Shown here: positions 9,795 through 21,322 of the stretch, in pieces
Numbering within the stretch: position 1 is the stretch's first letter
How the letters are laid out: each line of letters starts with the position of its first letter
Source of the DNA: Budorcas taxicolor
Taxonomy: Eukaryota > Chordata > Mammalia > Artiodactyla > Bovidae
DNA: 64,000 bases
Reading direction: 5' to 3'
NCBI RefSeq assembly: GCF_023091745.1
Contig: NC_068920.1
Coordinates: forward strand, 150,441,622 to 150,505,621
The notes under the pieces: model-generated
The model's database searches: none
Told to the model about the DNA's origin: nothing
Seen by the model: the letters and a program-made list of their open reading frames with translations, nothing else
Translations under genes and position numbers: made by a program

Positions 9795-10364
9795 CACTAT
9801 GAACAGTGACTGCAGCCATGAAATTAAAAGATGCTTGCTTCTTGGAAGAAAAGCTATGACAAGCTAGATAGCATATAAAAAGCAGAAATATCACTTTGCC
9901 AATGCAGGCCCCTATAGTCAAAGCTACGTTTTTTCCAGTAGTCATGTATGGATGTGAGACTTGGACCATAAAGAAAGCTGAGTGCTGAACAATTGATGCT
10001 TTTGAACTGTGGTGTTAGATAAGACTCTTGAGAGTTCCTTGGACTGCAAGGAGATCCAACCAGTCCATTCTAAAGGAAATCAACCCTGAATATTCACTGG
10101 AAGGACTGATGCTGAAGATGAAGCGCCCATATTTTGGCCACCTGATGCAAAGAACTGACTCATAGGAAAAGACCCTGATGCTGGGAAAGATTGAGGGCAG
10201 GAGGAAAAGGGGGCGTCAGAGGATGAGATGGTTGAATGGCATCACCGACTCAATGGACATAGTATTAGAAAACTCTGGGAAATAACAGAGGACAGGGAAG
10301 CCTGGAGTATTGCAGTCCATGGGGTCACAAAGAGCTGAACATGACTGAGAGACTGAACAACAAC
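9795..10364 (+). mobile_element. BovB LINE, 5'-truncated, with 12-bp TSD
   Basis: Covers the last third of the RT ORF and the 3' tail. It has several indels compared with intact BovB (a short deletion after the tgactgcagccatgaaatt block, loss of the conserved ATTAAAAAG spacing) and a TGA in the segment after AAGAAAGCTGAG. It ends gactgagagactgaacaacaac. The flanking TSD (9783-9794 and 10365-10376) is perfect, so both ends are original. Confidence 0.95.
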
Positions 10365-10376
10365 ATAAATTAAAAT

Positions 10377-11055
10377 GGAATTACAAGGGCTCCTATGGGC
10401 CTGGGGATGTGGCTTATTTCAGTGTATCCTAAAACTTGCTTGGAGGTGGGAAGATGGTATGGTTTAGTAGAACAGGCCACGGGATAGTGCAAAATATTGC
10501 CTTTTGTCTTTGGGGAGAGATTAAGGCTCCAACACAAAGTAAATGGGCTAAACTTAAGGTCACAAATACAGGAGGTGGCTTAACAGGGACAGGGGATCAG
10601 TCACCAGTGACAGATCCATGTGGCTGTGATCTATTTGGGGGGAAAATGAGTCAAATTTCAGCTACATAAATTTTCAGTTATGACAAAAACCCTTTCGTGT
10701 GTTTTTGTAAAGATAGCCTGTTTCAGTGAGTATAAATCAAATGTTATGGGTGGAGGGAGAAATAGGCAGTGTGTGTTCATGGATCAGAGTGAGTTCCCTG
10801 ACTGCTGAGAAAGAGACTCTTTCTCTGGTTTATTTTCTTTAAGACATTAAAGAAAATTAATGTTTTCTTTAACACAATATTTTCTTGAAGACATTAGCTT
10901 AGCGGCAGGGTTAGAACTTCTGGGACAGAAGAAAGAAGAAATCTAGAAGAATCTCTCAGCACTGTGGGCTGATGAGGGGGAGGTAGGAGGTCTCTGTGAT
11001 GAGGACCCAGGTCAGACCGAGATGTGTCTTCCTTCCTGGAAGTCAGAGGAGCCTG
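10377..11055. other. No gene supported
   Basis: A 77-codon frame at 10436-10669 begins GGGKMVWFSRTG in its early part. I cannot link it to any family and it lacks exon signals. The remainder is AT-rich. Confidence 0.45.
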
Positions 11056-11252
11056 GAGCCTACTCGCTCATTTGTGTCCAGCTCTTTGCGACCCCAGGGA
11101 CTGTAACCCACCAGGCTCCTCTGTCCACAAGATTCTCCAGACAAGATTCCTGGAGTGGGTTGCCATTCCCTTCTCCAGGGGATCTTCCCTACCCAGGGAT
11201 CGAACCCGTGTCTCCTATATTGCAGATGGATTCTTTACCATCTGAGCTATGA
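11056..11252 (-). mobile_element. Bov-tA SINE
   Basis: Reverse-oriented: cagctctttgcgaccccaggg, ctggagtgggttgccattccc, ggggatcttccctacccagg, gattctttaccatctgagct. Near full-length. Open frames 11022-11252 on the plus strand are antisense shadows of it. Confidence 0.94.
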
Positions 11253-12844
11253 TCACAGTGTCTAACCCAGACACCTCGAGTTGATTTCGGTAGAGCAAAG
11301 CCTCTAAAGGGCAGGCTCAGAACTCTCCCGTTTAGAAGCTCAGCTCTTAAACTACCCGAAGATATTTTGTAAGTCTTGCTCTGACGGGTGCACAATTTGT
11401 TTTCAAGAAAACGCTATAGTTCTTATGATAGGTCGTTGGCTCATTTTAACGCATACCCTTAAGAGATACACAAACGATTAGGCTCCGCATTCTTCCTTCA
11501 ACAGATATTTGCGTGCCTTCAGTGTGTATGTGCGATAATCTTACTCAGTTCTAAGTCATGCACTCCTAGAGTGAATCTCGTGTGGGAACTGGAGGCAGAC
11601 TTCCCACCTAGCATGTGGGGTCCTCTGCAGCAGGAGAGTGGGGTCCTCTGCAGCAGGCATTCACTGGGGTCTTGACAAACACACTTGCATAGTTAAAATG
11701 GGGCCTGGGCACTGCGTACAGAAAATGCAGAGCTATGCCTCCAGCTCCTGGTAACCCTGGACACTTCTGGGAGGTCCCCTGTCTGCACATTTTGGCAACC
11801 AGTGGGGCATCACATGGTATTTCCCAGTGAACCTGAACTACGCAGCTCTGACTTGCCCAATAATGCTGCCTCTTGAGTCAGGAACTGAATCTGTGGTCTG
11901 TTTATTGCTTCCTCTCTTATCACTTCAGACAGCTGAGAATTCACAGGGACAGAGGATGAGGCCTGGGGCTGCGGGGAAATGCAAGGATGGGTGGCGGAGA
12001 CAGGAAGGGGCTGATGTACAGGCCTGGATCTCAGGACACTTACGATCTAACGCAAGATAAGATGGTGACATGGACACCAATTAAATGGCAATAAAGATCT
12101 GTGCATATCATCAAGTGTTAATCGACTGGGCTTTAGTTAAAGAAAAAGCCCGGGAAGGAAGCCGGCACTTAGGGTGTGTCTGCCGCGCACTTCACACATC
12201 TCCTTTAGACCTTGTAAGAGAGCCTTGGAGACACAAGCTGTTGCCTTATTTTTCAGAGGCCAGAGGCCGAGTGCAGTCTCTCTCCTCTGTCTCTGCCTCT
12301 TTACAAGCATGAGGAGGGAGCGAATGAGAGAAGTGGGTCCAGACCTACGTTAGTCTGACTGCCAAGCCTGAATTTCTTCCCATCGCACTGTGTCACATAC
12401 GTATCTAAGGAGACTCTTCCTGAGGTCACGAGGTGACTGCTCAGGTCTGGGGGAAGCTTAAAGATGCAGGATGGATGGTGCTAATCATGGGGCATCCAGA
12501 AGCCCTGCCAACACCATCCTGGGTCCCTGAAAGCAGAATTTCTTCCCATGGGCCTATAGCCTTCACTCAGTGAATAATCAGAGAGTAGGAGAGAAGGATC
12601 TGCACTCACGTCTCACAGTTGCTTAGAGGGTGACGTGGTAGCTTTGTGTTACTCCAAGTTCAGGCCATGGATGGTCCATCAGTCACTGGGCCAATGTGGT
12701 CCAGATGCAGCTCGAAGGCCCACACAGGACCTTCTGGATCCGACTCTCCCTGGGAAGGTCTGGGAATGATGCCTGTGATGAGCTTCCCAAGTTCGCAAAC
12801 AGGTGAGTAGGGGCAGTCTTGGCTGATGGGCAGCTTGGTCTCAG
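11253..12844. other. Intervening sequence with small repeats
   Basis: Includes a probable L2 3'-end relic (about 11498-11570, minus strand, ttcaacagatatttg...agttctaag) and a 24-bp tandem duplication at 11615-11662 (gtggggtcctctgcagcagg twice). Sequence from 11820 to 12640 is of mixed GC. Short frames there (11827-12060, 12085-12312) show no recognisable protein. Confidence 0.5.
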
Positions 12845-13000
12845 TCACAGCTAACATGCGCTCACTGGATGAACGGTCACCTTTAGTCTTCACGACTTTA
12901 TGATGGAGCTCTGGTTTTATCTCCACTTTACAGATGGGTACAGCAAGGCTGGGCAAGGCCACCCGATGTGCCGACTGGAACTGAGGTTCAGAGTCAGGCG
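12845..13000 (-). mobile_element. MIR SINE relic
   Basis: Reverse-strand MIR: the core ccactttacagatgggtacagc is followed by ggctgggcaaggccaccc and a degraded tRNA-derived end. Old and diverged. The 119-codon antisense frame at 12660-13019 overlaps it and is not considered coding. Confidence 0.6.
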
Positions 13001-13544
13001 TGTGGCTCATTGTCGTCACCCTAGGCTCCCTTCCAAGTGAGGGTTAAACCAGAGAATATCATCCACAGAATAAATTAATAGTTCCCTGAATTATATTAAA
13101 ACTCCCCGATGTACTTTTCCTTCTGCTCATTTCGTCTCTAGTTGTAGAATTCCACAGACTGGTCAGGTCATCTTATCCACCTGGGAACCCCACGTGGAAA
13201 CACTGGTGGGTCTTGGGGGCTGCAGCAGCAGCCGTGAGCGAGGCATATTCCTCTGTAGATAAGGCTCAGCCATCTAACTAAGAAAAAGGAAGGAAAAAAG
13301 CGGAAAAGCTTGACTTCTGCAGACACGTGGTTTGAACTGAAAATGAACTCCCAATAAAATCAAGCTCTTGAAATCTATTATTCCCTGGGGAGAGAGAAAC
13401 TGGCATTTGCATTGACTTGTAGGGGAAAAAAAAAGAAAGGTATTAAATAAGATAAATTGGAAAATGATGAAAATCACCTATTTTTAATGTTTTACCATGG
13501 CTTATGAGTCCATGATGGTCTGTGCTAGAGAAATAAGGGAAAAT
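13001..13544. other. No gene recognised
   Basis: AT-rich single-copy-looking sequence with an A-rich tract near 13425-13440. Confidence 0.5.
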
Positions 13545-13680
13545 TCAGGTTCTCATTCATTCAGTGAATAAGTATTGAAGTCCTGCTTCTGACAATTTTA
13601 GATGCTACAGATCCAGGTTTCAAAACAAATCAGAAGTTAAAGAAATGTACATGACCAGCTTTGCAAGCAAAAGCTCCAGG
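13545..13680 (-). mobile_element. L2 LINE 3'-end relic
   Basis: Reads tcattcattcagtgaataagtattgaagtcctgcttctgac..gatgctacagatccag. This is the inverted L2 3' end (attcattcaacaaatatttattgagc...ggatacag). It is strongly diverged. Confidence 0.65.
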
Positions 13681-16581
13681 ATGTAAAACTGTGCTCTATT
13701 ATTTTTATAATTAGACCAGGGAAATCTTCACAGATGAAATAGAACCCTTGTACTGGAATGCTGATAAACCCAGCACTGGGATGGATCATTGAACTAGGGA
13801 GATTCTTCTCTAGTTATAGAACATTTACATGTTAAGAATATAAGAAAGCAATAAAACCAATACAATTCAAATTAGCAAGCCTAATGTTTTGCTGTAATAA
13901 AAGTTCCAAAGTGGGGTTTCAAAAAGTAAAATTAATATACTTGAAAGCTCATTGGCTGTTCTCTTTATTCTTACTTTTTGGTGTGACGGAGTCTATCAAA
14001 TCTTACTCAAATTCACACAACTGCCAAGTTTCTTGTGAAGTATGTAAATTGAGAGGTCTAGTTTTGGTAAGATCAGAGGCTAAAGCGATTTGGGGCAGGG
14101 CTTGTTGAATCCAACATTATGAATACAAGTAGAAAGCCATTGCCCTGGGAATGGCAGCTCAGATCTGGCAGCTTCCCCATAAGCTCATCTCTTTAGGAAG
14201 TAGGATCACCATGCCTGGCACGTAGTAGGTGGTCACTAGGTATCAGTGTCTGTGGACTTGCCCTTGAAAGCAAGCATGACCTTCACTACAGTGACATTTG
14301 AGGAGGTGGAATTTGTCCTGTGCCCTCTCCTTCCAGGGATCCCCCACAGAGCAGGTAGTTGTTGCCCCAGAGTTCTTGTGAGCAGAACAGTGTAACCGTT
14401 TGAGCAAAATGACCTAGTAACTCAGAGTGGTCAATGCAATCTAAAAATCTGCCCATGTTCTCCAGAAATAAGGAATCTGTCCAGTGCCAGAGATTGAGCT
14501 GATGTGGTTTGTAGACACAGTCTGTCTTGGAAAAATGCATCCTTGATGTCTTCGTCTGTTTTTCTAGTGCTGTGACCTTGACTGTCATCAGATATATGCG
14601 GATGGATTTATTTTAAGAGCTGTAAACCAGAAGGTGCCAAGACTTGGTATTCATGTTGACATCCACTCGTGATGGGCATGTGTCTGAGAGATGTAGCCCC
14701 AGGGCCCTGTTTTAAATTTAATTGTACTGCTTTGGTTATAAATAAAATATGGACTTGTAAATTTTCTCCAATTACTTATTGCCATCAGTAAGCAGTCAAT
14801 AGAAGCTGAAGCATACTACCACGGTTACATCATTCCTATTAAAATAAAATCAAATATTTAAATAAAAAACAAATTGCTACACCCTTTAAGCTGTGTCTGA
14901 GAAAGCTACGCAGCCCCTCAGTAATAAGCCATGCAAACACCTACATCCCAATCAATATTCTAGAGACACAGATCAGCCTTATCTCCTCCTGCCCAGCCAG
15001 GTCTTCAACCAACAAGGCAGCAAGTCACCACCGTAGGTGGCCCTGGGGGACACAGGAGAAAAGGGTGCTTTTCTGTGTCAGCTTTCCCCCAAAGAAATGC
15101 CCTTCAAAGCCACCCTTACAAGTTCATAGACAAGGTACATTTTTTCCAAGGTTCTCTCTTTAAATATTCTAGTCACAGATTATGTAAAAGGAGGACTCTC
15201 CCCGGTTGACGGTTAGCACACAGAAGTACGGAATGCTGGAGGTCTAGCCAGTGCCAGGAGGAGCTGCTGGAATCTAGAAGGATAATAAATATTGCCGACT
15301 GACGGTTCTGTACCCGGAAAGGCAAACCGTAGTGCCTGGGGTGCCACTGATGTAGAAAGCCACCGCGGAGCAGAGAGGCCCTGAAGTGTCTTAAAATTAA
15401 GACAAACAGAAAACTGGTAGGAGAGAGAAGAAGACAAAGGAAAGGAATGAAAAAAGGAAAAAAAAAAGAAAGGGAGGCTCTAAAACAAGCCATCAAGAGA
15501 AAATTAGGGGAAAAAAATCAACTATAAAAGGTTTTAAACAGGTCTTATCTGGCAGTGATGGTAAAATGCAAGAATTCAGAATTAAGTAATTTTTAATAAT
15601 TGCTTCAGCTCTGAACTCTGTGCTAGGCAGCAGTAGGAATGTCCTTGGAATCAAGTAGTCCATTATATCAGGGTCTGGCATCTGTTTTCCTTGCGAGGTA
15701 AAGGGAGTGCTTTGGGGGTACAATTGTTTGCTTGCTTGTTTGTTTGTTTTGGGAAAGACATTGGAGAGGAGAGGAGAATGTTGATAGGATTTAATTTAAT
15801 GGACCTGGGCAGATTAATGCATTTCATTTTTTTTTCCTTTGCAATTACTTAAAGATAAAAAAAAAAATTGAAAAGATTCCACACTCTTTCCCACTGATAC
15901 TCTGAAAGATTAAAGATGAGAGAGATGAATACATCCAGTTCCACTCTGGGAAGAAAAAAAGGTCCGCTTTTTACCTGAAAAATAACGAAACTATTTTATA
16001 AAGTATTGAGGTGTCTAATATTGAATGAATATTTAAGGCAATCATTGTTTGTATTGCATATGTAAGCACATATAAAGCACTTATACCCTGGTCCGCTTAT
16101 GTCCAACATAATCTATGTAATAAATGAGATTTATGGCAGGCAGGCAGGCAGTTATCTACCTGGGTGTGACCACCATTATGCTTGAAAATGTGGCTGCTGG
16201 GCCACAGACTTCTGATAATGAACTGCATAAAATAAGGATTAACTCATTGTTCACTGCTTTATCTCAAACCAGACAGGCTGCAGAAGCATTTACATTTCAA
16301 AACAGGGATTTACTCAAAATATTCAGATAAGCCTGAGAACACCTGCTTTTCTAGCCTTTGCAAATAATATCTGCGCGTTTTCCCTAGAAGGCAGTCCAGA
16401 CCTATCTTATCACCCGGTGAATAATGAGCCTGTCTATAGAGGAAGGAGTGAGCTGCAGTGAGGCAGACAGTGCTGAGGGGAAAGAAGACACAGAGAAGTC
16501 CAGAGATGACGCTGTTGTGACTTATTGGAGCCTTAGAGTTCTAATTCTCGCTCGGCCACAGTGTGTTTTACCACTTCCGTG
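13681..16581. other. Long stretch without gene; candidate conserved DNA
   Basis: Contains an L2/MIR-type 3' end at about 14206-14255 (atgcctggcacgtagtaggtgg), an AT-rich block at 14710-14880 that looks like unique DNA, a purine-rich tract at 15415-15478 and a GGCA run at 16135-16150. Open frames at 13884-14108, 14286-14588 (minus), 15173-15496 (minus) and 16124-16330 are short and unrecognised. Confidence 0.45.
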
Positions 16582-16795
16582 GTGGCTTTCCCCGGTGGCA
16601 CTGTGGTCAAGAATCTGCCTGCTAATGCAGGAGACGAGGGTTTGATCCTGGGTCATGAAGATCCCCTGCAGAAGGAAATGGAAACCCCCTCCACTATTCT
16701 TGCCTGGAGCATCCCATGGACAGAGGAGCCTGGCGGGCTACAAGTCCACGGGATCCTAAAGGGTCAGACACGGCTTAGAGACTTAACAACAGTAA
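16582..16795 (+). mobile_element. Bov-tA SINE
   Basis: ggctttccccggtggcactgtgg head, gacgagggtttgatcctggg B-box region, tattcttgcctggagcatccc body, ending ttagagacttaacaacag. Full length but diverged. Confidence 0.92.
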
Positions 16796-17084
16796 CAGCA
16801 ACCCTGTGTGTTAGCGGATTGACTTCTACACGTTTCTAGAGACTGTGTGTGTGGCGGAGAGGTGAAGGGAGAAGAAAGTCTGGAGCCCCGGTGGCTGCCG
16901 TAAGCTCACTCTTCCTCTCGTTGCCTCCTTCCTGTCCTGTCACCTGCCCCCCGGTGAGCTGGGGCCGAATATGCTGCTGCTGTTTGGCTGGCCAGGCTTC
17001 CCCCATCGCACCTGTCTGCTCCAGCTGGATCCTTCATCCTCTCCTGGTCCCTCATTCCCATCGCCTAGACATCTTTCTAAAAGA

Positions 17085-17265
17085 GCTTGGACTTTCCATA
17101 CAGGCTTGAATTTGAACCTCAGCTCAAACCTGAGAATTTCACTCCCTGTAATCAGATTAACCAGGACCTCGCTTTCTTTACTTGTAAAGTTAGGCAGTGG
17201 AAGCTTCCCGCCAAAGCTTCTGTGATGATGAAATAAGTGAAAACTTAAAGCGTGTGATGGGCCAT
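17085..17265 (+). mobile_element. MIR SINE relic
   Basis: Plus-strand MIR: gaatttgaacctcagctc (tRNA-derived B-box part), ctttctttacttgtaaagt (core), ctgtgatgatgaaataagtg (3' part). Diverged throughout. Confidence 0.62.
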
Positions 17266-17269
17266 TTGA

Positions 17270-17466
17270 TGTTTAGTTGCTAAGTTGCGTGCGACTCTTT
17301 CAAGCCCATGGACTGTAGCCCTCTAGGCTACTCTGTCCATGGGATTTCCCAGGCACGAATACTGGAGTGGGTTGCCATTTCCTACTTCAGAGGATCTTCC
17401 CACCCCAGGGATCGAACCTGCGTGTCCTGAATTGGAGGATGGATTCTTTACCACGAGCCATTGGGG
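17270..17466 (-). mobile_element. Bov-tA SINE
   Basis: Reverse-oriented, directly abutting the MIR: gttgctaagttgcgtgcgactc, ctggagtgggttgccatttcc, gatcgaacctgcgtgtcctg, ttctttaccacgagccattgg. With the plus-strand SINE at 16582 it forms an inverted pair about 475 bp apart. Confidence 0.93.
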
Positions 17467-18411
17467 AGATCTTGTGGGCGGTGGGCTGGTCCTGCGCTGC
17501 CCATGGAAGGAAGCCTGAACATCATCTCCTGTCACGGCTGTGCAGGAGTAGGACAGACCACAGAGCCAGTCAGAGTCTGGAGCAGGAGAAAACGGAACTC
17601 TCGGAGAGACCAGAAGACTACAGGGAGGGTGGGCTCGGGAGTGAGGTCACTGGAGACCTCATACTGCATCATACCAAGGAATAATCAAGCTGAAGCTTCC
17701 TGGATTTCAAGGAAACCCCACTGCTGTGCGCCTACCAAGAGCTTCTCAAATCAATCTGCTGAGACTCAGTGTTCAGGCAAGTGTCTTTGTCCCCATCGGC
17801 TTTCCGGAAGCCCACTCAGGGCTTTCAGAGAAGGCTAATCAGAACTCGGGGCTAGGCCCAGCTGCATTAGAACCCTTGGAAAGCTCTATGTGTCTCCCTG
17901 GGGGTTTCTTTGCCAGCAATTGCTTTGTCTGGATTCTGCCAGCCTCCCCTTGGTTATTCCCTTTAAGCTGTAAATGCTGGTATAATTTGATTGAAACCAC
18001 CGTCAAAGCCAGCCTTGGAGAGACCAGGAGAGGAAATGTCATTAAAAAGTGCAGAGGCCGGGGAGGGTGAGGGTGAGGGGCTGGGAGGGCAGCCCCAGGC
18101 GTTGTTTCTGAACCTCCGCCTCCATCTGGTTACTGAGCCCCCTTCCCCCTCGAGGGAGGCCCGTCCTACACTGGGACCCCCTTAGATGCCAATATGAATC
18201 CCTTAGATATGCCTCATGCCTGTTTGATGGAGAAAAACGTTGGAGTCATGAGAGATGTTTAAAATGATTCACACTTCTAGAAAGAGGGACAGGGTTCTTT
18301 GGGGCAGGCGGTCTCCTGGCCCTGCAGGACTAGGGTCCCTGTCTGCCTCCCTCTGGCTTCTTCTGGGGTCTATTGCAGTTGCCCGAGGTCTTAGCATTTG
18401 AATGTGTTGAG
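17467..18411. other. No gene supported
   Basis: GC-moderate sequence with overlapping open frames on the plus strand (17367-17684, 17461-17838, 17726-18070) that run in from the SINE and show no domain. A short purine-rich GGGTGA repeat lies near 18063-18080. Confidence 0.45.
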
Positions 18412-18615
18412 CTTCCCTGGTGGCTCAGATGGTAAAGCATCTGCCTGCAATGCGGGAGACCCAGGTTCAATCCCTGGGTTGGGAAGATCTCCTGGAGAAG
18501 GAAATGGCAACCCACTCCAGTATTCTTGCCTGGAGAATCCCACGGACGGAGGAGCATGGTAGGCTACAGTCCATGGGGTCACAAAGAGTTGGACACGACT
18601 GAGCGACTTCACTTC
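18412..18615 (+). mobile_element. Bov-tA SINE, well preserved
   Basis: Near-consensus from agcttccctggtggctcagatgg to gttggacacgactgagcgac. It includes intact A- and B-box-like internal promoter regions in the tRNA head. It is among the least diverged SINEs in the window. Antisense open frames 18330-18900 are shadows. Confidence 0.96.
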
Positions 18616-19169
18616 GCTTCCTACGACCTTGGAGACCATGAGAGGCATTCCCTCGTTCTCTGAGCTGCTGTGGCAAGTTAGATGGGCCCACATGGGCGCA
18701 GGGTACACGTTTAATTCCCTATCATGCTGTTGCAGTGTGCCACACACCCTGAGGCAAGGAGAGGTGAGTAAATCAGAGACTGCTCTTGAAGCCTGTGAAC
18801 ATTGCCCAGCTCCTTCCTCCACAAAGCGGACAAAGCTGTGAGTTGCAGGGAGTATGAGGTCTATGCCGTGAGGAGGCAGGAATGTTTCAAACTGAATCAA
18901 GTCCCGCCAGGCTGGGTGTGGGTGTGATGGATCCAGACAAGGTCACAGAGAAGAGGCCTCGGGAGTGCGCTCATGGTGGTTGGGAGATTCTGATGAGCGA
19001 ATGAGAGTTTTAAGTGAGAATGTTCAAAGGAAGCCAAAACAGAAACAGATTAAGGGCAGAAGGAAGTGTTAGGAGAACAGAAGCCCTGGTAAATTGAATG
19101 TCCTATGTATTAGACATTTCCTTTTTTTTTTTTTTTCCACGAGGAATAGTCTTTTTAAAGAATATTTGC
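18616..19169. other. No gene recognised
   Basis: Single-copy-looking sequence ending in a T14-type tract at about 19121-19136, just upstream of the donor arm of the inverted duplication. Confidence 0.5.
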
Positions 19170-19332
19170 AATTTGCAAAATTGAATGTATCATTGTTATT
19201 GAGTCATAGACTTTGATAAGTTTCACACTCATACATATCATCCACATTACTTCTAAATATTAGCATTCAACACCATTCCATTTTGAATGGTACACACATA
19301 CACACAAACAGCAAATAAACATCCCAGCTCTG
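19170..19332 (-). repeat. Inverted duplication, probable source arm (163 bp)
   Basis: The reverse complement of this segment aligns without gaps to 19880-20042, with about 20 mismatches in 163 positions (about 88% identity). Landmarks are ccattttgaatgg (here), read as ccattcaaaatgg in the other arm, and the (ca)/(tg) run next to it. This arm is embedded in ordinary unique sequence, whereas the other arm interrupts a SINE. I infer this is the older locus. Confidence 0.9.
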
Positions 19333-19619
19333 TCTTCTTCTGGACCACAAGCTTCAAAACGTGGTGCCTTATCGAAGGGCAGAGGCATTGAGTGGCAGAA
19401 CTTAATTTAAACAGTGATAAGAAGCATAGGATTTGTATGACCTTTTGTACTGAAAGGAGAAAGGAAAATATTATTCTGTTCTTCTATTAAACCCTGATGG
19501 GTTGTGGCACCCAGAGGGCAGGGTTATGTCTGATCCCCACTCCTCCTGTTTATAACACAGGGGACAAGGATCAGAGGTGGCGGTCAGAAGATCAGCATTA
19601 TGAGAAGAGACTGAGATTC

Positions 19620-19750
19620 CTCACACTGGCTTCTTACGTGCCAGGCTTGGTGCCAAGTTCCCTTCGTACAAAACCCCTTCATGCTCAAATAACTCCTGGC
19701 AGCTACCTACTACTGTTACCCTGAATGCCAGGGACAAAAAAGGAGATTTA
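19620..19750 (-). mobile_element. MIR SINE relic
   Basis: ttacgtgccaggcttggtgccaag followed at MIR spacing by caaataactcctggcagctacctactactgttacc. This is the inverted MIR 3' half. Confidence 0.58.
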
Positions 19751-19774
19751 GGGTTGAGTAAGGTCTTACTGTTG

Positions 19775-20145
19775 GGGCTTCCCAGGTGGCTCAGTGGTAA
19801 AGAACCTGCCTGCTAACATAGGCAATACAAAAGATCTGGGTTCAACCCCAGGGTTGAGAAGATCCCCTGGAGAAGGAAACAGAGCTGGAGTGTTTATTTG
19901 CTATTCGTGTGTATGTGTGTACCATTCAAAATGGGATGGTGCTGAATGCTAATATTTAGAAATAATGTGGATGACCTGTATGTGTGTCAACTTTTTCAAA
20001 CTCTGTGACTCAATAAGAATGATGCATTCAGTTTTGCAAATGGCAAAATTCTTGCCTGGAGAATCCCATGGACAGAGGAGCCTGGTGGGCTACAGCTCCT
20101 GGGGTTGCAGAGAGTCGGACATGGTTCAGCAACGGAGCACACACA
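19775..20145 (+). mobile_element. Bov-tA SINE split by an inverted copy of nearby DNA
   Basis: Left part 19775-19879 (ggcttcccaggtggctcag to ctggagaaggaaa). Right part from about 20041 (tggca, then attcttgcctggagaatcccatgg to gagtcggacatgg). In between, 163 bp are a reverse-complement copy of 19170-19332. About 12 bp of SINE (the acccactccagt part) are lost at the right junction. AAA(T) microhomology is visible at the joins. Confidence 0.92.
19880..20042 (+). repeat. Inverted duplication, acceptor arm inside SINE
   Basis: Gap-free inverted partner of 19170-19332, starting cagagctg and ending ttttgcaaatg. The SINE flanks it on both sides, which shows the copy arrived after the SINE did. It has no poly-A tail or TSD typical of retroposition. 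Confidence 0.92.
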
Positions 20146-20250
20146 CACGCACGACGTCTTGCTGTTAGGGAGCATGGTAGATCTAGAAACGCTTGATCTC
20201 AGGCACTGTTTCCAGAAACCACCCTCTACACTCTGTGTCATGTTCCCTCA

Positions 20251-20710
20251 CCTGGCACTGCTGTCCTGCGACTCCCTAACAAAGCACCACAAGCTGGGTG
20301 GCTCCAGGCCACAGGGATTTATTCTCCAACAGCTCTAGAGACCAGGTCTAAAATTAAGTTCCTGGTGGGGCCGCGCGGCCTCTGAAGCCTGCAGGAGACA
20401 CTCCCTCCTTGCCTCTTTCAGCTCCAGGTGGTTGGCCGACGATCCTTGCCCTCTTTGGTTTACAGCCGTCCGGCTCTGATGTCCACTGCCTCTCCATGTG
20501 GCACTCTCTCTGTGTCTCTGACTCCTCTGGGCCATCTTCTCGAAAGGACACTACTCACGTGGGATGAGAGGGTACCCTTGTCCACCCTGCTCCAATAGGA
20601 TATGCCCTTTCTGCACCAACCCAGTTTTCAAATAAGGTCACGATCTGAGATACTGGAGGTTTGGACTTCCGCATACCATATTTTGGAGGAGACAATTCAC
20701 CCCACAGAAA
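20251..20710 (-). mobile_element. MLT1 (ERVL-MaLR) solo LTR
   Basis: Reverse complement of an MLT1-type LTR. It opens with ccctaacaaagcaccacaagctgggtggct and gggatttattctccaacagctc. The middle has the gtccactgcctctccatgtgg drift, and it closes with aggtcacgatctgagatactggagg then tttggacttccgcatacc. About 450 bp, near full LTR length, with no internal retroviral genes attached. It dates to the eutherian radiation, and open frames within it (20335-20551) are not genes. Confidence 0.85.
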
Positions 20711-21011
20711 TAAGGACTACTCGTTTGTGACTTGTATTCAGATCCACAGAGCTGATCCAGTCTGAGGAAAACAGATACACACACGTGTAAATTAAATCAA
20801 TTTTCTGGATGAATAATTTCATGCAGAGGAAAACTCAGATATACAGAGTCTCATTCTCATTCAATACTGGGTAAAAATAACAGGTGCAAAGAAAATTTTT
20901 ATTTGCTTTAAATTGGTTGACAGTGAGCTTGACACTAAGAGGGCCTTTGTCGCCTCTTCCCAGTTCTACGTGGTCGTCCGTTAATCTTTCTCTCTCTGTT
21001 CTGTCACCACT
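20711..21011. other. No gene recognised
   Basis: AT-rich single-copy-looking sequence between the MLT1 LTR and the next SINE. Confidence 0.5.
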
Positions 21012-21322
21012 TTGAAGTGAAGTGAAAGGTGCTCAGACTTTTTGCGACCCCATGAACTACATAGTCCATGGGATTCTTCAGGCCAGAATACTGGAGTGGG
21101 TAGCCTTTCCCTTCTCCAGGGGATCTTCCCAACTTAGGTATCAAATCCAGGTCTCCCGCATTGCAGGCAGATTCTTTACCAGCTGAGCCACCAGAGAAGC
21201 CCAAGAATACTGGAGTGGGTAGTCTATCCCTTCTCCAGAGGGATCTTCCCACCCCAGGAATCGAACTAGGGTCTCCTGCATTACAGGCAGATTCTTTACC
21301 AACAGAGCTATCAGGGAAGCCC
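21012..21322 (-). mobile_element. Bov-tA SINE with duplicated tRNA head (dimeric form)
   Basis: Reverse-oriented full Bov-tA (to about 21203, gctgagccaccagagaagccc), then at once a second head-plus-partial-body unit (aagaatactggagtgggtagtctatccc to cagagctatcagggaagccc). This two-headed form is a recurrent ruminant SINE structure. Antisense frames 21004-21335 are shadows. Confidence 0.92.

Noticed and set aside
12660..13019. 119-codon antisense ORF
   Set aside because: Overlaps an inverted MIR relic and has no recognisable domain.
18412..18490. tRNA genes at SINE heads (here and in other Bov-tA copies)
   Set aside because: These are the tRNA-derived heads of SINEs, with no complete cloverleaf and with the SINE body attached.
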